A stretch of DNA of 7,045 bases from Muribaculaceae bacterium (GTDB taxonomy: Bacteria; Bacteroidota; Bacteroidia; Bacteroidales; Muribaculaceae). The notes below the pieces were generated by a model, which was not told where the DNA came from, did not search any database, and saw only the letters and a program-made list of their open reading frames with translations. The position numbers were made by a program, and so were the translations under genes. The stretch lies in assembly GCA_021443235.1 (NCBI GenBank), contig JABUUJ010000047.1, positions 1 through 7,045 of the forward strand. The letters are read 5' to 3'. Positions 1-6,547 of this stretch are shown here, one piece after another (the stretch's first letter is position 1; each line of letters starts with the position of its first letter).

Positions 1-1542
1 AATCAACCTAAAGGACTTTTTGCGCTGGCACTTGCCAACACTGGCGAGCGCTTTGGCTACTACACGATGCTCGCCATCTTCACCTTGTTCATGCAGGCCA
101 AGTTTGGGTGGGACGAGAGCACTGCCGGGCAGGTTAATGCGACCTTCCTCGCAGTAGTGTACTTCGCGCCGCTGTTTGGCGGCATGCTTGCCGACAAGAT
201 TGGCTACGGTCGCTGCGTGGTGACCGGTTTCATCATCATGTTCCTGGGCTACCTGGGCCTCGCCATCCCCACTGGCGCCGACGCCATGGGCAAGGCGGCA
301 ATGTTTGGCGGCCTGGCGGCGGTGTCGCTTGGCACAGGTCTGTTCAAGGGCAACCTGCAGGTGCTCATCGGCAACCTCTATGACGACCCCAAGTATTCGG
401 GCAGTCGCGACGCGGCTTTCAGCCTGTTCTACATGGCGATTAACATCGGAGCGATGTTTGCGCCCTCGATGGCTCGCTGGATCACCAACCAGTATCTGGC
501 GCAGTATGGCTTTGTGTACGACGCCGCCAACCTTGACCCCGCCTATCTTGAGGCGCTTTACGGCGGCTACGGGCTGTGCTTCGGCGTGGCTTGCGTGTCG
601 CTCGTGGCATCGTTTGCAATCTACATTGGTTGCCGCAGTTGGTTTAAGCACGCCGATGTCACCGCGCGCAAGGCCAAGGCGAGCGACCAGCCCGTTGTGG
701 AGCTGACAGCCAAGCAGACTCGCGACCGCATCATCGCGCTGCTGCTCGTGTTTGCCGTGGTGATTTTCTTCTGGATGGCGTTCCACCAAAACGGCTCGGC
801 GCTCACCTTCTTTGCCAAGAAATATACCGTCCTGTCGATTACTGGCGGCATGCGCTTGGGCTTCAACATCTTCAGCCTGGCGCTCATCGCCTTTGCCGTA
901 TATACTGGCTTCGGGTTCTTCCAGTCGGCCACCAAAAAGGGCCGTGTGGGATGCGCCATCGCCACTATTGCGGCGCTGGCGGGCTCCTACCTGCTCTATG
1001 TGGGCATGGACGATCCTCACGCTGCCCAGCCCAGCGATTTCCAGCAGTTCAACCCGTTCTTCGTGGTGGCGCTCACGCCGTTCAGCATGGCGTTTTTCGG
1101 CCTTCTTGAGAAGAAGGGCAAGGAGATCAGTGCTCCGGCTCGCATTGCCTGGGGAATGCTCATCGCCGCCATCGGCTTTGGCGTGATCACGCTGGCATCG
1201 ACCGCGCTCACCTCGCCCATGGACCTTGGCGACAGCACCCAGAGCGTCCTGTCGCCGTCGTGGCTCATCTCGACCTATTTCACCCTCACCATTGCCGAGC
1301 TGCTGCTCTCGCCCATGGGCATCTCGTTTGTGTCGAAGGTGGCACCGCCCAAATACAAGGGCATGATGATGGGCGGCTGGTTTGTGGCAACGGCGATAGG
1401 CAACTACCTGAGCAGCATCCCCTCGATGCTGTGGAACAAGATTCCGCTCATGTACAACTGGGCCATCCTCATAGCCCTGTGTCTGATCAGCGCCGTCGTG
1501 ATGTTTGCCCTGCTCAACAAGCTCAAGGCCATGACCAAGTAA
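1..1542 (+). CDS. POT/PTR2-family proton-coupled oligopeptide transporter (MFS), 5' end missing
   Basis: Inner-membrane transporter of the major facilitator superfamily, probably importing di-/tripeptides with protons; the substrate is inferred from the family only. The frame is open from base 1, giving 513 visible residues (numbered from base 1). The family is usually 450-550 aa, so only a few N-terminal residues seem missing; the ATG at 67 falls inside helix 1 and is not the start. Recognisable family segments are the GERFGYY motif at 15-21 (ExxERF-type), GTGLFKG around 111-117 with the conserved Lys116, FYMAINIGAM at 143-152, FWMAFHQNG around TM7 at 257-265, and a TM10-11 block with Glu433, SPMG, a cytoplasmic AP-x-KYKG loop and WFVATAIGNYL. 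Long hydrophobic helices occur throughout, with a charged loop near 215-240 between the two halves. Oddities: the first glutamate of ExxER is Asn13, and the usual TM7 Glu is His262. It is followed by its own hairpin terminator, so it is probably not part of the rimP operon. The family is firm; the substrate is not known. Confidence 0.9.
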   Translation, partial: NQPKGLFALALANTGERFGYYTMLAIFTLFMQAKFGWDESTAGQVNATFLAVVYFAPLFGGMLADKIGYGRCVVTGFIIMFLGYLGLAIPTGADAMGKAAMFGGLAAVSLGTGLFKGNLQVLIGNLYDDPKYSGSRDAAFSLFYMAINIGAMFAPSMARWITNQYLAQYGFVYDAANLDPAYLEALYGGYGLCFGVACVSLVASFAIYIGCRSWFKHADVTARKAKASDQPVVELTAKQTRDRIIALLLVFAVVIFFWMAFHQNGSALTFFAKKYTVLSITGGMRLGFNIFSLALIAFAVYTGFGFFQSATKKGRVGCAIATIAALAGSYLLYVGMDDPHAAQPSDFQQFNPFFVVALTPFSMAFFGLLEKKGKEISAPARIAWGMLIAAIGFGVITLASTALTSPMDLGDSTQSVLSPSWLISTYFTLTIAELLLSPMGISFVSKVAPPKYKGMMMGGWFVATAIGNYLSSIPSMLWNKIPLMYNWAILIALCLISAVVMFALLNKLKAMTK

Positions 1543-1568
1543 CGCCCGCCTGGCGCGACATTAGATAT

Positions 1569-1638
1569 ATTGGAGTTATTGAAGACGTTGGGGTAATACC
1601 CACCCATTCTTCAATAGCTCCAATTATTTTAAATTTTG
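1569..1638 (+). terminator. Large hairpin with T-rich tail after the transporter gene
   Basis: Bases 1569-1585 pair with 1608-1624: a 17-bp stem with one G-U pair and no mismatch. The 22-base loop contains a small inner stem (GGGT 1591-1594 with ACCC 1598-1601). The stem is followed by TTATTTTAAATTTTG, a T-rich but interrupted tail. It starts 27 bases after the transporter stop, which fits an intrinsic terminator. The stem is longer than most terminators, so a dispersed palindromic repeat serving as terminator is an alternative. Confidence 0.6.
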
Positions 1639-1667
1639 TGAGAGGAAGTTAAATAAACATAAATTTT
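1635..1667 (+). promoter_or_regulatory. Weak candidate Bacteroidota-type promoter before the 1670-1709 stem-loop
   Basis: TTTG at 1635-1638 and TAAATTTT at 1660-1667 are separated by 21 bases and match the Bacteroidota -33 (TTTG) and -7 (TAnnTTTG) elements, with the final G replaced by T. Transcription would begin around 1672-1675, right at the stem-loop of 1670-1709. The DNA here is AT-rich, so a chance match is quite possible, and the TTTG overlaps the tail of the preceding terminator. Confidence 0.25.
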
Positions 1668-1669
1668 AG

Positions 1670-1709
1670 AGTGTGTGGTGGGCAAGATGCCCGGTAACGG
1701 CGGCACACT
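1670..1709 (+). other. Compact GC-rich stem-loop, possible structured RNA or leader element
   Basis: In otherwise AT-rich intergenic DNA, AGTGTG (1670-1675) pairs with CACACT (1704-1709). Inside it, GGGCA (1680-1684) pairs with TGCCC (1688-1692) around a 3-base loop, leaving GGTAACGGCGG (1693-1703) mostly unpaired on the 3' side. It lies upstream of the better rimP promoter, so it is either part of a longer leader from an upstream promoter, a separate small RNA, or a DNA-level site. No T-tract follows, so it is not an intrinsic terminator. I do not recognise a known RNA family. Confidence 0.3.
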
Positions 1710-1710
1710 A

Positions 1711-1741
1711 TTGTATAAACCAAGGAATATTAGTAACTTTG
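1711..1741 (+). promoter_or_regulatory. Probable promoter of the rimP-nusA-infB operon
   Basis: TAACTTTG at 1734-1741 matches the Bacteroidota -7 consensus TAnnTTTG exactly. ATTG at 1710-1713 gives a 3-of-4 match to the -33 element TTTG, with 20 bases between the boxes, which is the usual spacing. Transcription would start near 1746-1750, giving a leader of about 50 bases before the rimP ATG. The fit to the consensus is seen in the sequence; promoter activity is inferred. Confidence 0.6.
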
Positions 1742-1750
1742 CGGTGCAAT

Positions 1751-1783
1751 CGTGAGAGGGGGCATCAAGGCTCTCTCGTTTTT
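1751..1783 (+). terminator. Terminator-like hairpin in the rimP leader (candidate attenuator)
   Basis: CGTGAGAG (1751-1758) pairs with CTCTCTCG (1771-1778): 7 of 8 pairs, one T-T mismatch, 12-base loop. Five Ts follow immediately (1779-1783), then an A/T-rich run. This has the form of an intrinsic terminator but lies between the predicted promoter and the rimP start codon at 1798. It could therefore act as an attenuator of the operon, or end a short RNA started upstream. The structure is seen; regulation is inferred. Confidence 0.5.
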
Positions 1784-1797
1784 ATTATATAAATTTT

Positions 1798-2262
1798 ATG
1801 CTTGACAAGACAGCACTTACACAGGTAATCAACGAGGCACTCCAAGGCACCGACATGTTCCTGGTGCAGCTGAGCGTGAGCCGCGACAACATCGTTGACG
1901 TGCAGCTCGACAGCAACACGAGCATCAACATCGACGACTGCGTGATGGTCAACAACGCCGTGCTCGACGCCTTTGACCGCGACATCGAGGACTATGAGCT
2001 CACCGTGGGCTCCTATGGCATCACCTCGCCGCTGCTCGTGCCGCGCCAGTATGAGAAAAACCTGGGCGAAGACGTCGAGGTGCTCACCGCCGACGGCCGC
2101 AAGCTCAAGGGCACCCTCACAGGCTGCGACGAGAGCGGCTTCACCATCTCGACGCTCAAAAAGGTGAAAGTCGAGGGCAAAAAGCGCCCCGAGATGCAAC
2201 CCGTGGCCATAGTGCTTAAATACGACGAAATTAAATATACAAAAATCATAATCAAGTTCTAA
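1798..2262 (+). CDS. rimP: Ribosome maturation factor RimP
   Basis: Cytoplasmic factor that binds the free 30S subunit and helps its maturation. The protein is 154 aa, a normal length. The N-terminal alpha/beta domain (about 1-80) shows the family landmarks: FLVQLSV at 21-27, a strand with V-x-LDS ending at 39, IDDC at 45-48 (the conserved [IV]xDC turn) and DYELTVGSYGI at 65-75, in place of the common YxLEVSSPG. The C-terminal SH3-like domain (about 83-154) has RQYEKNLGEDVEV, the KLKGTLTG strand and a final DEIKYTKI. The start at 1798 fits homologue N-termini (M-[IL]-DK); upstream DNA is A/T-rich without a Shine-Dalgarno motif, as is common in this phylum. It is the first gene of rimP-nusA-infB, with nusA starting 10 bases after its stop. 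It appears intact. Confidence 0.93.
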   Translation: MLDKTALTQVINEALQGTDMFLVQLSVSRDNIVDVQLDSNTSINIDDCVMVNNAVLDAFDRDIEDYELTVGSYGITSPLLVPRQYEKNLGEDVEVLTADGRKLKGTLTGCDESGFTISTLKKVKVEGKKRPEMQPVAIVLKYDEIKYTKIIIKF

Positions 2263-2272
2263 TCATTTAATT

Positions 2273-3529
2273 ATGGCAAAGAAACAAGAAGAACTGCCCA
2301 GCATGCAGATAGAATTCGGCGAGTTCATCAAAGAGAAAAAGATCGAGTCCACAACGCTCATCAGCGTCATGGAGGAATCGTTCCGCAGCGTGCTGGTGAA
2401 GATGTTTGGCAACGACGACAACTTCGACGTGATCTTCAACCCCGAGAAAGGCGACTGCGAGATTTACCAGAATTTCGAGGTCGTGGCCGACGGTGAGGTA
2501 GAAGACCCCAACAAGCAAATCGGCCTGAGCGACGCCCAAGCCGACGACGACCCCGACTGCGAAGTGGGCGAAGACCACGCCCGCAAAATCGAGTTCTCAA
2601 AGTTTGGACGTCGCGCCATCCTGAACCTGAAGCAGACCCTGGCAAGCAAAATCCTCGACCTGCAGAAAGACGCTATCTATAATAAGTACAAGAAACGCGA
2701 GGGAGAGCTCGTCACCGCCGAGGTTTACCAAGTGTGGAAACGCGAGGCGCTGCTCATCGACGACGAGAAAAACGAGATGCTGCTGCCTAAAGACCAGCAG
2801 ATTCCCAGCGACAACTTCCGCAAGGGCGACACCGTGCGCGCCGTCATCCACAAAGTCGACAACACTAACAACAACCCCAAAATCATCGTCTCGCGCACCA
2901 GCGACGAGTTCCTGCGCCGGCTCTTTGAGCTTGAGGTGCCCGAGATACACGACGGCCTGATCGTCATCCGCGAGGTGGCACGCATACCCGGCGTACGCGC
3001 CAAAATCGCCGTCGAGAGCTATGACGACCGCATCGACCCCGTGGGCGCCTGCGTGGGCATGAAGGGCGGACGCATCCACGGCATCGTGCGCGAGCTGCGC
3101 AACGAGAGCATCGACGTGGTGCCCTACACCAGCAACATCACCCTGCTGCTGCAACGCGCGCTGAGCCCCGCCAAGGTGTCGAACGTGCGCATCGACCCCG
3201 AGACCAAGAAAGCCGAGATCCTTGTCAAGCCCGACGAGATTTCCAAGGCCATCGGCGCCCGCGGCCTCAACATCAAGCTCGCCATGCAGCTCACCGGCTA
3301 TGACATCGAGGTTTACCGCGATGCCGACGAGGACGTAGAGGACATCTACATCGAGGAGTTCCGCGACGAGTTCGACGAGTGGATCATCAAGGCCGTGAAA
3401 GACGCCGGCTTTGCCACCGCCAAGCAATTGCTCAAGGCCACCCGCGAGGAGATTATCGACAAGGCCGACCTGGAGGAAGAGACCGTCGATCAGCTGCTCG
3501 AGGTGATACGCTCCGAGTTTGAAGAGTAA
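2273..3529 (+). CDS. nusA: Transcription elongation/termination factor NusA
   Basis: Binds RNA polymerase and nascent RNA, affecting pausing, intrinsic termination and antitermination. The protein is 418 aa. Domains in order: an N-terminal polymerase-binding domain (about 10-140) with an acidic stretch at 73-102; an S1 RNA-binding domain (about 144-209, GELVTAEVYQVW to PKIIVSRT); KH1, with DPVGACVGMKGGR at 255-267 followed by IHGIVRELRNESIDVV; KH2, with KAIGARGLNIKLAMQLTG at 325-342; and an acidic C-terminal helical domain (about 365-418). It is shorter than the 495-aa E. coli protein, which carries two C-terminal acidic repeats; only one such unit is visible here, and shorter forms are common outside gamma-proteobacteria. 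The ATG is 10 bases after rimP, so the two are surely co-transcribed. As NusA affects intrinsic termination, it could act on the hairpin in its own operon leader; this is inference. Confidence 0.95.
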   Translation: MAKKQEELPSMQIEFGEFIKEKKIESTTLISVMEESFRSVLVKMFGNDDNFDVIFNPEKGDCEIYQNFEVVADGEVEDPNKQIGLSDAQADDDPDCEVGEDHARKIEFSKFGRRAILNLKQTLASKILDLQKDAIYNKYKKREGELVTAEVYQVWKREALLIDDEKNEMLLPKDQQIPSDNFRKGDTVRAVIHKVDNTNNNPKIIVSRTSDEFLRRLFELEVPEIHDGLIVIREVARIPGVRAKIAVESYDDRIDPVGACVGMKGGRIHGIVRELRNESIDVVPYTSNITLLLQRALSPAKVSNVRIDPETKKAEILVKPDEISKAIGARGLNIKLAMQLTGYDIEVYRDADEDVEDIYIEEFRDEFDEWIIKAVKDAGFATAKQLLKATREEIIDKADLEEETVDQLLEVIRSEFEE

Positions 3530-3558
3530 CATCCCCACGCACCAAGAGGTGCCAGTAG

Positions 3559-3586
3559 GCCTGCCATAGGGCTGCTCATGGCAGGC
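3559..3586 (+). other. Perfect 9-bp hairpin between nusA and infB, no T-tract
   Basis: GCCTGCCAT (3559-3567) pairs perfectly with ATGGCAGGC (3578-3586) around a 10-base loop. It lies in the 103-base gap between nusA and infB. The sequence after it is A-rich (GAACGAAAAAGAAG), so it lacks the T-run of an intrinsic terminator. Possible roles are RNA processing or protection of the upstream message, or tuning of infB expression. Function is unknown. Confidence 0.4.
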
Positions 3587-3632
3587 ATTGAACGAAAAAG
3601 AAGTAATAACGAGTAACTTTTAGTTTTTATTT

Positions 3633-6458
3633 ATGCCAATAAAGATAAGTAAAGCAAGCAAAGATTTAAACGTGGGCGTGGAGCGCATCAGAAGTTTCCT
3701 TGCCAAAAATGGCATCGAAATCGACAACAACCCCAACGCCCGCATTGACGACACTGTCTATGACATGCTCGTCAAGCAATTCAGCCCCGACAAGGAGCTC
3801 CGCGCCAAGGCCGACGACCACACCAAGGAACGTCAGAAAGGCCGCGAAAAGGAGCGCAAGGTCGTGGAGGATATCCCAACCGACATTCCCGGACAAAAGC
3901 ACAAAATAATTGGCAAAATCGACCTTAACCCATCTAAGCCAGTCAAAGCAGAGGAACCCAGCAAGAAACCCGTGAAGGCCGACGCTCCCAAGCACGCCGA
4001 GCAGCCCAAGCCCGAACCTGTGAAGGAAAAGGAAGTGCCCACAAAAGCCGAGGAGACACAGCCCAAACAGGACACGCCGGCACCTCGCCAGGAACCCAAA
4101 GCCGACGACAACAACAAGCCCGAGCAAGCCACTAAGCAGCCCGAGCCAAAAAAAGAGGAGCCAAAAAAGGAAGAGCCCAAGCCCGCTACAGCCGAGCCCG
4201 AGAAAGACGACAACCTCATCTCGCTGCGACCCGAAACACCCGCAGCCCGAATCACCGTCGTGGGCAAAATCGACCTCGACTCACTCAACACCAACACCCG
4301 CCCCAAACCCAAAACCAAGGAGGAGAAGAAGAAAGAACGCATCGCCAAGGAGAAGGAAAAACAGGCCGCAGCCGAGAGCCAGCGCAAGAAACGCAAGCGC
4401 ATAGGCAAGGAGAAAATCGACATCGAGCGCAGCGGCAACATGATTCAGAACCAAGGCAAGAAAGGCGGCAACAACCAGGGCGGCAACAACAACGACCAAG
4501 GTGGCAAGAAGAAAGACAAGAAAGCCAAACGACCCTTCAAGCCCGAGCTCAACGAGGAGGACATCCAGCGCCAAATGAAAGAGACCCTTGCCAAACTCAA
4601 CGACAAGAAAAACAACTCGATCAACAAGGGTGCCGACTGGCGCAAGAAAAAACGCGATAGAATCCAGGAAGTTCAACAGGAAACAGCCAAGCAGGAGGCC
4701 GCACAGCGCAAGACCATCAAGCTCACCGAGTTTGTTACCGCCAACGACCTGGCCGCCATGATGGACATCCCCGTCAACAAGATTATCGGCACATGCTTCA
4801 GCCTGGGCATCATGGTTTCAATAAACCAGCGACTTGACGCCGAAACAATCAACATCGTGGCCGATGAGTTCGGATTTAAGACCGAATATGCCAGCACCGA
4901 GGTGGTCGAGGCCATCCAGGACGAAGAAGACGCTCCCGAAGACCTCGTGCAGCGCCCGCCAGTAGTCACCGTCATGGGACACGTCGACCACGGCAAGACC
5001 TCGCTGCTCGACCACATACGCAACACCAACGTGATCGCCGGTGAGGCCGGCGGCATCACACAGCACATAGGCGCCTATATCGTGAAGCTGAAAAACGGAC
5101 GTCGCATCACATTCCTTGACACCCCCGGTCACGCCGCATTCACCGCAATGCGTGCCCGTGGCGCCAAGGTGACCGACATCGCCATCATCATCGTCGCCGC
5201 CGACGACAGCGTCATGCCGCAAACCGACGAGGCCCTGAGCCACGCCTCGGCAGCCGGCGTGCCCATCATCTTTGCCATCAACAAGATTGACAAGCCCGGC
5301 GCCAACCCCGAGAAAATCAAGGAAGAGCTCGCCAACCGCAACTACCTCGTTGAGGACTGGGGAGGAAAATACCAGAGCCAGGACATCAGCGCCAAGAAAG
5401 GCACCGGAGTCTTTGAGCTCCTCGAGAAAGTGCTCCTCGAAGCCGACCTGCTCGACCTCAAGGCCAACCCCAACCGCAAGGCGACGGGCTCAATCATTGA
5501 GTCGTCGCTCGACAAGGGCCGCGGATATGTGGCCACAGTGCTCGTCGACAACGGTACGCTCCGCGTGGGCGACATCGTGCTCGCCGGAACGCACTACGGC
5601 AAGGTGAAGGCTATGTTTAACGAGCGCGGACAGCGCATCACCGAGGCCGGACCCGCCTGCCCGGCAGTGATCCTGGGCCTCAACGGCGCTCCCACCGCCG
5701 GCGACAAGTTTAACGTGATGGACACCGACCAGGAGGCACGCCAAATCGCCAACAAGCGCGAGCAGCTGCAACGCGAGCAGAAGGCACGCACGCAGAAGCG
5801 CATCGGCCTGCAGGACATCGGCCGCCGCATGGCACTGGGCGAGTTCCACGAGCTCAACATCATCGTCAAGGGCGACGTGGACGGCTCTATCGAGGCTCTG
5901 AGCGACTCGCTCATCAAGCTCTCTACGCCCGAGGTGCAGGTTAACGTCATCCACAAGGCTGTGGGCGCCATCAGCGAGAGCGACGTCACTCTGGCCGAGG
6001 CAAGCGATGCCATCATCGTGGGCTTCCAGGTGCGTCCGTCGGCCGACGCCAAGCGTCTGGCAACCCAGCAGGGCGTCGACATCCGCACCTACTCAATCAT
6101 CTACGACGCCATCGAGGAAATCAAGAGCGCGATGGAAGGCATGCTTTCGGCCGAGGTCAAGGAAGAAGTGTGCGGCACCGCCGAAGTGCTTCAGGTTTAC
6201 CACATCAGCAAGGTGGGCACCATTGCCGGTGCCATCGTGCGTGAAGGCAAAATCAAGAAGAGCTGCAAGGTGCGCGTCATTCGCGACGGCATCGTGCGCT
6301 TCACCGGCAACCTTGCGTCGCTCAAGCGCTTCAAGGACGATGCCAAGGAAGTGGCAACCGGCTTCGACTGCGGTCTGTCGTTGCAAAGCTACAACGACCT
6401 TGTGGTGGGCGACATGATTGAAGCCTTTGAGGAGGTAGAGGTTCAGAGGACGCTCTAA
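3633..6458 (+). CDS. infB: Translation initiation factor IF-2
   Basis: GTPase that brings fMet-tRNA to the 30S subunit and promotes 50S joining. The protein is 941 aa, typical for Bacteroidota, with long N-terminal extensions. Order: an IF2_N domain (about 3-52, KISKASKDLNVGVERIRSFL); a charged, Lys/Glu/Pro-rich, probably disordered linker (about 53-355) with tandem PKKEE and a GGNN-rich stretch; a second IF2_N-like domain (about 360-420); the G domain, with G1 GHVDHGKT at 449-456, G3 DTPGH at 496-500, G4 NKID at 550-553 and G5 SAKKG at 586-590; a beta-barrel domain II; domain III, with VKGDVDGS around 745-752; and the fMet-tRNA-binding C2 domain ending in a QRTL terminus. All GTPase motifs are intact. 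The motif GKIDL occurs twice in the linker (94-98, 211-215). The ATG at 3633 begins the IF2_N domain directly and has A/T-rich DNA before it. It is probably co-transcribed with nusA. Confidence 0.96.
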   Translation: MPIKISKASKDLNVGVERIRSFLAKNGIEIDNNPNARIDDTVYDMLVKQFSPDKELRAKADDHTKERQKGREKERKVVEDIPTDIPGQKHKIIGKIDLNPSKPVKAEEPSKKPVKADAPKHAEQPKPEPVKEKEVPTKAEETQPKQDTPAPRQEPKADDNNKPEQATKQPEPKKEEPKKEEPKPATAEPEKDDNLISLRPETPAARITVVGKIDLDSLNTNTRPKPKTKEEKKKERIAKEKEKQAAAESQRKKRKRIGKEKIDIERSGNMIQNQGKKGGNNQGGNNNDQGGKKKDKKAKRPFKPELNEEDIQRQMKETLAKLNDKKNNSINKGADWRKKKRDRIQEVQQETAKQEAAQRKTIKLTEFVTANDLAAMMDIPVNKIIGTCFSLGIMVSINQRLDAETINIVADEFGFKTEYASTEVVEAIQDEEDAPEDLVQRPPVVTVMGHVDHGKTSLLDHIRNTNVIAGEAGGITQHIGAYIVKLKNGRRITFLDTPGHAAFTAMRARGAKVTDIAIIIVAADDSVMPQTDEALSHASAAGVPIIFAINKIDKPGANPEKIKEELANRNYLVEDWGGKYQSQDISAKKGTGVFELLEKVLLEADLLDLKANPNRKATGSIIESSLDKGRGYVATVLVDNGTLRVGDIVLAGTHYGKVKAMFNERGQRITEAGPACPAVILGLNGAPTAGDKFNVMDTDQEARQIANKREQLQREQKARTQKRIGLQDIGRRMALGEFHELNIIVKGDVDGSIEALSDSLIKLSTPEVQVNVIHKAVGAISESDVTLAEASDAIIVGFQVRPSADAKRLATQQGVDIRTYSIIYDAIEEIKSAMEGMLSAEVKEEVCGTAEVLQVYHISKVGTIAGAIVREGKIKKSCKVRVIRDGIVRFTGNLASLKRFKDDAKEVATGFDCGLSLQSYNDLVVGDMIEAFEEVEVQRTL

Positions 6459-6498
6459 TTTCATCGATACCGGTAAAATTAGCGACCAACACAAAGCA

Positions 6499-6541
6499 AA
6501 GGTCCCTAAGGTCGTGAAAAACCTTAAGGACCTTGTTTGGT
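6499..6541 (+). terminator. Hairpin after infB, probable operon terminator
   Basis: AAGGTCCCTAAGGT (6499-6512) pairs with ACCTTAAGGACCTT (6521-6534): 13 of 14 pairs with a single C-A mismatch and an 8-base loop. Its base can be extended with one bulge (6494-6497 with 6535-6538). The tail GTTTGGTTT is T-rich but interrupted, so termination may be partial. It begins 41 bases after the infB stop and ends 14 bases before the folK ATG. folK might therefore be read at low level from the infB operon, as no clear promoter is visible in the gap. Confidence 0.6.
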
Positions 6542-6547
6542 TTAAAA

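Noticed and set aside
1260..1652. 130-codon + frame overlapping the end of the transporter and the downstream palindrome
   Set aside because: Most of it is an out-of-phase shadow of the conserved transporter C-terminus; the remainder translates the hairpin, with no sign of an independent start.
2597..3538. 313-codon open frame on the - strand opposite nusA
   Set aside because: It mirrors the GAC/GAG/ATC-rich codons of nusA, which give few stops on the other strand. Its product is a Val/Leu/Asp/His-rich string with no recognisable domain, while nusA is intact with all its domains.
3588..3621. Internal infB promoter (TTG 3588-3590, TAACTTTT 3614-3621)
   Set aside because: Spacing is 23 bases, longer than usual, the -7 box lacks its last G, and transcription would start almost at the ATG. 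Too weak to list as a feature.
3666..4441. Long - strand frames opposite the infB linker
   Set aside because: They arise from Lys/Glu/Asn-rich low-complexity coding and yield Leu/Phe/Ser-rich strings resembling false membrane proteins.
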